From an uncultured Fibrobacter sp. (GTDB lineage: Bacteria; Fibrobacterota; Fibrobacteria; Fibrobacterales; Fibrobacteraceae), in NCBI GenBank assembly GCA_946408125.1, contig CAMJQW010000007.1, positions 20,949-84,948 of the forward strand: a stretch of 64,000 nucleotides of DNA, given 5' to 3'. A model generated the notes under the pieces. It made no database searches. It was not told the DNA's origin and worked only from the letters and a program-made list of their open reading frames with translations. Position numbers and translations under genes: made by a program. Positions 56,665 through 64,000 of this stretch are shown here, in pieces; positions within the stretch are counted from its first letter, which is position 1; every line of letters starts with the position of its first letter.

Positions 56665-58022
56665 TGACTAGACTGCTCCGTATCATTGCCTTCGCCCTGA
56701 TTCCGGCCCTGCTGTGTTCCTGCGGGGATGGCGCGCTTATCCAGACCGAAAGCATTCCCGAGATTACGCAGCAAATCTACGTCGTCCCGGAACGTTACAA
56801 CGATGAACCGTATACGTTCGGTTACCAGCCCCACCCCATCTATCTCGAAGCGGAACGCACCGTCAAGTTCTGTGCGACCTACATCGTCGATGACCACTAC
56901 CTGCCCACGATCATCTACGACGACTACATTACCGAAAAGATCTGGGACATCGACGGCAATTACTTCAATCTCAATTCTGTCCGCTACTCTTTCTCGGAGC
57001 CGGGGCACAAGGTCGTCACGCTGAAATCCATCGACAAGATGAACGACACTATCTCCGAAGTCCTCGATGTCTATGTGAACACCCCTATTTCGGCAACCCT
57101 CGAATCACCCAAGGACGGATTCAACATGGCCGATCCCGTTTCCGAAGACGGAGTCGAGCTTTCATGGAAAGTTTCCGGAACTGACGAATGGGAAACCTCC
57201 TACTGCACCATCTTCGCCTCGTACAACAAGAATACGGTCTGGCAAAACCCGCTCGCCCGCGGCGGTTGCAACGAACCCGCAACCATTCTCGGTCCGCTCG
57301 CCGAAGACATTCCCGAAGATTCCTCCGTCACAATCTACTGGGGCGTCGTCGCCACCAACTACGCGAAGAATTCTTTCAGCGAAAGCGACACCACAGACAT
57401 CTTCCATTTTTCCACCAAGTATAAGGGCGCCGATTCCGCAGACCTCGTCATTCCTATCAGCTACGACGGCTTCTGGGGAGTCGATTCCACCAGCATGCGC
57501 ATTACGCTCCTGAATTCGATGGGAGACACGCTCGCGACCCACGTCGGTTCGCACATGGATTCTCCCGTCATCATGAAGGTATTGCCGCAGACCGACATCC
57601 GCATTCTCGCCGAAGAATCCTTCAAGCAGGAATACAAGGCAGAGCCGATTACCATCGACATCATGGCTCCTAGCCGCTACGAACTCGACACCCTATTTTT
57701 CACCGACAGCATTTCGCCATTCGTCGAACCCGGCTCCGACCGTTTCGAAGAGTCCGACAAAATCATCTTCTATGCATTCGACAACGGCTCGGGCATCAAC
57801 GAGAACCGCATCACGGTGACAAGCGGCGGAGACACGCTCACGCACTATTACGATTCCCATAAGATTTACTTCAGCCATCCCCCATTCATCGACTACTGCT
57901 TTATCAAAGTCGTCGTCCAGGACAACGCCAAGAACGTTTCCGCCAACGTCTTCTGGAAACTGCAGCGAAGGGGCGCTGAAATCATCGTCACGGGACCCTT
58001 TGACAAGGAAGGAGGATACTAA
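56664..58022 (+). CDS. Lipoprotein with Ig-like segments
   Basis: Lipobox LLCSC; TAATG overlap with upstream stop. Confidence 0.7.
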   Translation: MTRLLRIIAFALIPALLCSCGDGALIQTESIPEITQQIYVVPERYNDEPYTFGYQPHPIYLEAERTVKFCATYIVDDHYLPTIIYDDYITEKIWDIDGNYFNLNSVRYSFSEPGHKVVTLKSIDKMNDTISEVLDVYVNTPISATLESPKDGFNMADPVSEDGVELSWKVSGTDEWETSYCTIFASYNKNTVWQNPLARGGCNEPATILGPLAEDIPEDSSVTIYWGVVATNYAKNSFSESDTTDIFHFSTKYKGADSADLVIPISYDGFWGVDSTSMRITLLNSMGDTLATHVGSHMDSPVIMKVLPQTDIRILAEESFKQEYKAEPITIDIMAPSRYELDTLFFTDSISPFVEPGSDRFEESDKIIFYAFDNGSGINENRITVTSGGDTLTHYYDSHKIYFSHPPFIDYCFIKVVVQDNAKNVSANVFWKLQRRGAEIIVTGPFDKEGGY

Positions 58023-58024
58023 CC

Positions 58025-58672
58025 ATGCTCCGCAATTCCTTCCTATTCTTCCTGGTCCTGTTATTCGGCACGCTCGTTTACGCCGAGAATGCCGATTCCA
58101 CGACCGTTCAGGAAAAATACCTCCACATTTCGACGAACCCTTCGCATGCGGACGTCTACATCAACACCGCAAAGCCGAGTCACGCCAGCAGTCCCGACTA
58201 CACCCTCCCGGGATTCATTCCCGTTCCCGCAGGCGAATCGAGCATTCTCGTTTCCATATTCCGTCCTGAATACGCCGACACGGCAATCCAGGTGACGCTC
58301 TCGCAAAAGGACACCTCCTTCCTGATTGTCGCCCTGCGCCCGAACCTTGACGAATCGGTCACCGAGAAACAATACGGCGAGCTTGCACACCGCAGTCGCC
58401 GAAAAATCGGACACAGACTTCTCATCGCCTCCATCGTGCCATTCGTAGCCAGCGGCATCGCCGCAGCGGTATCGTACTACAACATCGAACGCGCCAACAG
58501 CAAAAAAGACGACATCGACGACGCGCTCTTCTACGATGGAGACGCATACAAGCAATCTTTTGACGATTTCAAGAATTACAGGGACAACGCAAGGAAAGCG
58601 AAAAACATCATGAATTTCGGACTTATCCTGGGCGGCATCGTCTTTACCACGGGAGTCATCCTTTCTTTCTAG
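58025..58672 (+). CDS. PEGA-like protein with C-terminal pair of TM segments
   Basis: ISTNPSHADVYIN PEGA-like; two C-terminal TM; ends VILSF. Confidence 0.7.
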   Translation: MLRNSFLFFLVLLFGTLVYAENADSTTVQEKYLHISTNPSHADVYINTAKPSHASSPDYTLPGFIPVPAGESSILVSIFRPEYADTAIQVTLSQKDTSFLIVALRPNLDESVTEKQYGELAHRSRRKIGHRLLIASIVPFVASGIAAAVSYYNIERANSKKDDIDDALFYDGDAYKQSFDDFKNYRDNARKAKNIMNFGLILGGIVFTTGVILSF

Positions 58673-58679
58673 GTAGCTT

Positions 58680-60209
58680 ATGAAAAAGGTCTTCGCAGCA
58701 CTCGCACTCGCCCTTGCGGCATTCGCCTTTTCCCAGCAGGAGCAGGGAATCTCGGCCAATGTTGAACTGTTCTCGGGAACAAAGCAACGTGCGCAGTTCC
58801 TGGGTATCGAGAACGACACCGTAAAGCTGGGCGGCTACGTCAAGAACCAGTTTACCGTCGTCCGCATTCACAAGGACAAGTTCAAGAGCATCCTCGATGA
58901 CAACGGCAACGACCTGCTCGCTCCCCCCGCTCCCGTAACAAGCGATTCAAATGTCGCCGTCGCCGATTCCACGGCACCCGACAGCGCCGCGACGGATTCC
59001 ATCGCAGAAGAACCGCTGTTCTCTTCTAGCACCGTCCTCGTCGCTTACGAAAACACGACTAGCGACTCGACCCTTTCTGCCCAGATGACCGCACTCACGG
59101 CAAGGCTCCTGCTCGAAGGAAACGAACAGGTTCACGTTCTCGGCAGGTCCGACATTCCCGAATGCAACGACGATATCTGCCTCCAGAACACGCTCCACAA
59201 GAAGGGCGCAAAAACAATTTACAACGGCAAGATAACCAGCGCATTGAAGCCGGACAGCATCACTCTCGAGCTCTCGCGCATCACATTCGAGGAAAACCTT
59301 CCCGAAGTGCACAAGGCGAAACTCTCGCTCTCCAAGAAAACCGCGTTCAGCGACGCCATCGCGAACAACCGCATGCAAAACCTGATTCTTTCCGCAAAGA
59401 ACATCCCCCTCCCGGAAAGCGCGCCCAAGAACAGCTACATCATGGTAGATACCGATCCCGAAGGAGCAACCCTCTCGCGTCCTGAAAAAGACGCCATCTG
59501 CAGGACTCCCTGCACATTCGTCGTGACCGATACGGGCAAGGTCGAAGTCAACGCCTACTGGAACGTAGAATCCCAGCTATGGGGAGCCCAGAGCTTCGTA
59601 CGCCCCATTCCCGGTGACACGGCAAAAATTTCCCTGCGCCTCAAGCCGATTTCGCCCGAAGTTCACGTGATTACTACGCCGAGCGAAACGGAAGTATTCC
59701 CGGGTAGCGCAGAAATCACCAAGCACAGCAAGTCCATCGGCAAGTCGCCGACAAAGTTCCCGCTCAACGAACCGGGCATGGCAAACATCACGCTGCGCCA
59801 CATCGGGTACAAGGACACCGTCGTTTCCTTCTATGTCGCCCCCGTGAACGAAATCCGCCTGAATGTCGAAATGGAAAAGCTTACCGACTACAACGAGATT
59901 GCAAAGCAGAAGGAATGGCAACACGACAGAAGGATGTCCCGCGTCGGGCACGCCCTCATGGCCGGTGCGATTGCCCCCGTCATCATCAGCGCGATCTTCG
60001 TGTACCTCGGAAGCCAGGACTACGACGACGCAAAAACCATCAAGGACGAGCTCCGGATGCCCGGATCGGCAAAGGGCGAGAACTACCAGCAGAAGGTCAA
60101 GAAGAACAAGGACCTCGTAGATGACGGCGACAAGAAAATGATTATCGGAGCCTCACTCGCGGGAGCGGGCGTCCTGCTGTTCGGAGTAGGCCTCTTTTTA
60201 TCATTTTGA
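58680..60209 (+). CDS. PEGA-like protein with C-terminal pair of TM segments
   Basis: MVDTDPEGATLSR...APVNEIRLNVEM PEGA-like; two C-terminal TM; ends LFLSF. Confidence 0.7.
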   Translation: MKKVFAALALALAAFAFSQQEQGISANVELFSGTKQRAQFLGIENDTVKLGGYVKNQFTVVRIHKDKFKSILDDNGNDLLAPPAPVTSDSNVAVADSTAPDSAATDSIAEEPLFSSSTVLVAYENTTSDSTLSAQMTALTARLLLEGNEQVHVLGRSDIPECNDDICLQNTLHKKGAKTIYNGKITSALKPDSITLELSRITFEENLPEVHKAKLSLSKKTAFSDAIANNRMQNLILSAKNIPLPESAPKNSYIMVDTDPEGATLSRPEKDAICRTPCTFVVTDTGKVEVNAYWNVESQLWGAQSFVRPIPGDTAKISLRLKPISPEVHVITTPSETEVFPGSAEITKHSKSIGKSPTKFPLNEPGMANITLRHIGYKDTVVSFYVAPVNEIRLNVEMEKLTDYNEIAKQKEWQHDRRMSRVGHALMAGAIAPVIISAIFVYLGSQDYDDAKTIKDELRMPGSAKGENYQQKVKKNKDLVDDGDKKMIIGASLAGAGVLLFGVGLFLSF

Positions 60210-60225
60210 TTACATTCAGACCCGG

Positions 60226-60262
60226 TTTTTCACTAAAAAAACGTGAAAAAAGGCCTTTTTTC
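60226..60262 (+). terminator. Possible terminator after the PEGA operon
   Basis: TTTTTCAC-n9-GTGAAAAA, then perfect palindrome GAAAAAAGGCCTTTTTTC ending in a T6 run. Confidence 0.5.
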
Positions 60263-60305
60263 GCCCCCGGTTCTGCCGTTTATGTAAAGAAAAACTAAAT
60301 TTTGA

Positions 60306-61910
60306 ATGATGCGTAGATTTATTATATCTCTTTTGATTCTTGCGGTCGCGGCCATGGCTGCCGACTTCGAGCGCTCCAACTGGCGTATGCAGTTGTATTT
60401 GCAGACCGAACCTGCAATCCTAGTTTTTGAAGACTCCGACCCCCAGTTCCTGATCGATAAAGACATCAAGGAAGAAGTATTTGCCGTTCCGCTCTCTTTA
60501 GGCTTCCTCTGGAGCCCGCTGATTACGCCCGCCTGGAAGGCCGACATTCCGTTTACCCTCTGGCTCGGTGTCGAGGTCAATTCGTTCATTCTCAACTTCA
60601 ATGCGGCCGGTTTCGGCGAAGTCCTCGCGAACGACGACTACAAGTTCGACGGCATGAACAAGGACAAGGAAAAGCTTGAAGCGGACGGTCAGAGCCTGAG
60701 CTTCCGTTCCTACGCTCCATCCGTCCTCGGCGGTTTCACCTTCAATATCGGCGGAGACTTCGACCTCCGCGTGCTGGGTGGCTACGGCTTCCAGTTCTTC
60801 ACGTTCACGAACGACAACAACGGTTCGCAGCGTGACGTTTCCACTTACAGCCCCACGGCATTCGTTTCTGGCGCCCTGGAATACCGCATTACCGAAGTCT
60901 TCCAGGACGTGGACCTCAAGATCGGGATCAACGTGCGCAGGGACTTCCTGCCGTTCGAAGACATCAAGGCCTCCAAGACGTCCAAGGTCACCAACGACGA
61001 ATTCCCGCCGGCATACTCCGGAATCGAATTCGACAAGATTTCCTACAAGTTCCCCGTGCGCGTGGGCCTCGAGTTCAGCCTCGACTTCGGGCGTGAAAGC
61101 CGCCGCGACCGCCGCATGCGCTACAAGCTCCACGACCGCGACGACGTGCTCCGCAAGAACAGCGAAGTCAAGGATACGCTCAGCGATTGGGACTGCATGG
61201 CCATCGAACGCGACTACCGCTTCTTCCTTGACGAAGACGGCGAACTGCCTGACATGACCGGCGCCTACACGAGGAGCCAGTTCAACGACGTTCTCGAAAG
61301 CTTCCTCGCCTTCTGCCATCCGGCAGACCTCGCCACGAAGGAGCAGCTCTATTCTACCCTCGATAGCGGCAAGGTGCAGTTGAAGGAATACCAGGTGCGC
61401 CAGGAAGATTCCCGCTTCGACCAGGTCATGGCGTCTAACGATCCGGAAATGCTCGAGATGTACCTCGAGTACTACCCCGATTCTCCGCGTCGCGGCGAAG
61501 TCGAGGCCAAGCTCAAGAACCTGAGCGAATACCACAAGTTCCGCGAAATCCAGGCGCAGAACACCTTCAAGGCTTACCTCACCTACCTGAACGACAATCC
61601 CGACGGTGCGTTCCGCGACGAAGCGGAAGCGGGCATCTTCGAACTCGTGAAGGCCGGCAACCGCCTGAAGGATTACGAGATTTACCTGAAGCGCTTCCCC
61701 AACGGCAAGTACGTCGAAGAAGCCAAGGCCGCCCTCAAGGCAGCAAGCAACGAAGAGCCATCCGCCATCGAATACCAGGCTCCGGAATACACCGAACCGG
61801 AACCCCAGGTAGAAGAAGAGGAAGAAGCTCCTGCCAAGAAGAAGGGCAAGGCTTCGAAGAAGGGCAAGAAAGCTGCCGCCAAGAAAAAGGCCAAAGGCAA
61901 GAAGAGATAA
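60306..61910 (+). CDS. Putative envelope barrel plus repeat protein with Lys-rich C-terminal tail
   Basis: Signal peptide; barrel-like first half; helical repeat-like EMYLEYYPDSPRRGEVEAKL; tail KKKGKASKKGKKAAAKKKAKGKKR. Confidence 0.65.
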   Translation: MMRRFIISLLILAVAAMAADFERSNWRMQLYLQTEPAILVFEDSDPQFLIDKDIKEEVFAVPLSLGFLWSPLITPAWKADIPFTLWLGVEVNSFILNFNAAGFGEVLANDDYKFDGMNKDKEKLEADGQSLSFRSYAPSVLGGFTFNIGGDFDLRVLGGYGFQFFTFTNDNNGSQRDVSTYSPTAFVSGALEYRITEVFQDVDLKIGINVRRDFLPFEDIKASKTSKVTNDEFPPAYSGIEFDKISYKFPVRVGLEFSLDFGRESRRDRRMRYKLHDRDDVLRKNSEVKDTLSDWDCMAIERDYRFFLDEDGELPDMTGAYTRSQFNDVLESFLAFCHPADLATKEQLYSTLDSGKVQLKEYQVRQEDSRFDQVMASNDPEMLEMYLEYYPDSPRRGEVEAKLKNLSEYHKFREIQAQNTFKAYLTYLNDNPDGAFRDEAEAGIFELVKAGNRLKDYEIYLKRFPNGKYVEEAKAALKAASNEEPSAIEYQAPEYTEPEPQVEEEEEAPAKKKGKASKKGKKAAAKKKAKGKKR

Positions 61911-61928
61911 GGGCTACGGCCATATCCC

Positions 61929-62630
61929 ATGAAGTTTTCGCGATTCATTATTCCCGTCCTTATCCTCGCCGGGGTCGCCTTTGCCGGTGAACCGGAGGGC
62001 AAGGTCAGCGTCTACACGCAGATTATCGATTGGTACAATGCCAACCTCAACTACTGGACCATCGCACTGTTGATGGCGGTCGAGAGTTCGTTCATTCCCT
62101 TCCCTTCCGAACTCGTCATCCCGCCGGCGGCGTACCAGGCCATGCAGCCCGGTTCCAACCTGAGCATCGTCCTCATCGTATGTGCGGGTAGCGCCGGAGC
62201 CCTTGTCGGAGCGTTCATCAACTACTACCTCGCCCGATTCCTCGGCAGGCCGATTATATACAAATTCGCAGACAGCCGTCTCGGACACTTCTTGCTGCTC
62301 GATGTTACGAAGGTACAGAAAGCCGAAGACTACTTCCGCGAACACGGAGCCGTATCGACGTTTGTCGGCAGGCTCATCACGGTCATCCGCCAGCTGATTT
62401 CCATTCCGGCGGGTCTTTCCAAGATGAAGATTCTTCCGTTTACTTTGTACACATTCCTGGGTGCAACCATCTGGAACTGCGTACTTGCGCTCCTCGGTTA
62501 CCTGGCCCACGGCCAGAAGGACCTCATCGAGAAGTACAACTCGGAACTGGCCATCGCGCTGCTTGCCGCAGGCGCGCTCTTCATCGGTTACATGGTGTGG
62601 AACGCGGTAAGGCCCCGCAAGAAAAACTAG
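61929..62630 (+). CDS. DedA-family membrane protein
   Basis: VESSFIPFPSELVIPPAAY; FVGRLITVIRQLISIPAGLSKM. Confidence 0.9.
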   Translation: MKFSRFIIPVLILAGVAFAGEPEGKVSVYTQIIDWYNANLNYWTIALLMAVESSFIPFPSELVIPPAAYQAMQPGSNLSIVLIVCAGSAGALVGAFINYYLARFLGRPIIYKFADSRLGHFLLLDVTKVQKAEDYFREHGAVSTFVGRLITVIRQLISIPAGLSKMKILPFTLYTFLGATIWNCVLALLGYLAHGQKDLIEKYNSELAIALLAAGALFIGYMVWNAVRPRKKN

Positions 62631-63235
62631 AACTCGCAATTCTTGATGCAACGGTTGCCCTGGAATTCAGCTTCCAGGACCTTGACGCCTTTTTGATAAC
62701 GGCGGTAGGCTCCATGACGGATTCCGCGTACGAAGGTCATCTCTTCCTTTAACGCACCCAGGTCATCGTATACCTGCGCCTTTCCATGAATCTGGCCGTT
62801 CTCGTAAGGCAGGCGACGACGGACCAGACCACGTTCATCCCACTCTTCGCTATTGCCGTTCAGCACGCCATTCTTGTAGACTTCGCGGGATTTCTTTTTT
62901 CCGTTCTCGTAGTAATCGGTGCTGGCACCATCTTCCACGCCATCCTTGTATCCGACCGTCTGCCAGAGATTTCCGTTCTCGTAATAGCTGCGGAATACGC
63001 CGTCGAGCTTGCCCGCCTTGTAGGGAGCCTCGATGGCGAGCTTGCCGTTCGGATGGTAACTGAGCGCGGCCCCTTCTCGAACGTCGGAGCCTTTCTGAAC
63101 CGTGTAGATGCGCGAAAGCGTACTGTCAGGGTAATATTCCCTTACCGTGTCAAGCGCGACCGCGGGCGATTTCTGGGCCATCGCAATCGTGCAGAACCCG
63201 CATAGAGAAATACACAACGAAAAAAACGTTTTCAT
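62627..63235 (-). CDS. Secreted MORN-like (YwqK-type) repeat protein
   Basis: Repeats YYENGNLWQTVGYKDGVEDG, YYENGKKKSREVYKNGVLNG; signal peptide. Confidence 0.8.
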   Translation of the reverse strand: MKTFFSLCISLCGFCTIAMAQKSPAVALDTVREYYPDSTLSRIYTVQKGSDVREGAALSYHPNGKLAIEAPYKAGKLDGVFRSYYENGNLWQTVGYKDGVEDGASTDYYENGKKKSREVYKNGVLNGNSEEWDERGLVRRRLPYENGQIHGKAQVYDDLGALKEEMTFVRGIRHGAYRRYQKGVKVLEAEFQGNRCIKNCEF

Positions 63236-63286
63236 CGAAATCAAATGTAGCTTTATCGCCAAAGATTATGTATTTTGTGGGGCGTA

Positions 63287-64000
63287 ATGCGTATTACTTT
63301 TTTAAATCCGCCCTTCCATCCGATGTTCAGTCGCGAGTCGCGCAGTCCGTGCGTGACCAAGTCCTCTACCCTTTATTGGCCCATGTTTTTGAGCTACGCT
63401 GCCGGTACGGTTGAAGCCGACGGTAACGATATCCAGCTCATCGATAGCCCCGCCATGGAGCTCGACCTCCCAAAGACTTTGGAAGGCATCAAGAAGTTTG
63501 ACCCCGCTCTTGTTGTTTGCAGCACGAGCACCCCGAGCATTTTGAACGACCTCAAGGTTGTGCACGCCATCAAGGAAGCACTCCCGAACACGAAGGTCGC
63601 CATCATGGGCACGCACGCGACCGCCGAGCCGCTCGAATCCATGGAGATGGAACCGAGCCTCGATTTCGTGATTATCGGCGAGGCGGACTACACCGCGAGG
63701 AACCTCGTGCGTTACCTGCGCGGCGACATCAAGGAAATTTCCAGCATCGCAGGCCTCGCCTTCCGCAAGGCGGACGGCACGACCGACTTCCAGCCCGAAG
63801 GCCCGAAGATCGAGAACCTCGACGAACTTCCGTGGGTCTCGAAGGTCTACCGCAAGCACCTGTACAGCTGCTACAAGAAGTACTTCTACGGAGCAAACCT
63901 CAACCCGCTGATCGTGATTCTCTCGGGTCGCGGTTGCCCGAACCGCTGCAGCTACTGCGTGATTCCGCAGACGCTCAACGGCCACAAGTTCCGCCGCCGC
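63287..64000 (+). CDS. Cobalamin-binding radical SAM protein (3' truncated by window)
   Basis: MRITFLNPPF, IMGTHATAEP, IIGEADYT, GRGCPNRCSYC (CxxxCxxC). Confidence 0.9.
   Translation, partial: MRITFLNPPFHPMFSRESRSPCVTKSSTLYWPMFLSYAAGTVEADGNDIQLIDSPAMELDLPKTLEGIKKFDPALVVCSTSTPSILNDLKVVHAIKEALPNTKVAIMGTHATAEPLESMEMEPSLDFVIIGEADYTARNLVRYLRGDIKEISSIAGLAFRKADGTTDFQPEGPKIENLDELPWVSKVYRKHLYSCYKKYFYGANLNPLIVILSGRGCPNRCSYCVIPQTLNGHKFRRR

Noticed and set aside
62627-63235. Toxin-antitoxin system suggested by YwqK similarity
   Set aside because: The protein is a secreted MORN-like repeat protein and no partner toxin gene is adjacent; the antitoxin label is annotation lore.
1-64000. Mobile element, tRNA or rRNA genes
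   Set aside because: No transposase or integrase motifs, terminal inverted repeats, tRNA T-loop signature or rRNA-like conserved sequence noticed; a tRNAscan/ISfinder search would be decisive.

Overview
The window looks like a chromosomal segment of a Fibrobacter-type bacterium. The evidence is several FISUMP-domain lipoproteins (TIGR02145-like), a TIGR02171-like protein, Ser-rich linkers and a CBM11-like/GH5 cellulase. Main contents: (1) purT and envelope lipoproteins at the left end. (2) A tandem array (about 3.1-12.3 kb, minus strand) of seven mosaic lipoprotein genes that recombine a small set of signal-peptide, post-lipobox, Ser-rich repeat and passenger modules. (3) A complete-looking dcw cluster on the minus strand, mraZ-rsmH-ftsL-ftsI-murE-murF-ftsW-murG-murC-ftsQ-ftsA-ftsZ, with no mraY or murD at their usual position. 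(4) A TIGR02171-like protein and a cidA/lrgB-like pair. (5) A second FISUMP array (31.8-38.4 kb) with a nearly identical 797-bp direct repeat. (6) A SagB-like nitroreductase, a GH5 cellulase, and a HEFSH-peptidase/beta-propeller/barrel protein. (7) An Mla/MCE-type ABC operon. (8) A lipoprotein/PEGA operon (54.4-60.2 kb). (9) DedA, a MORN-like protein and a truncated B12-binding radical SAM gene. I saw no rRNA, tRNA, CRISPR, transposase or reverse transcriptase. The best candidate for an undescribed system is the module-shuffling lipoprotein array, which has in-frame minisatellites, G-tracts at ribosome-binding positions and repeated junction sequences. All family assignments come from reading translated motifs; no database search was run.
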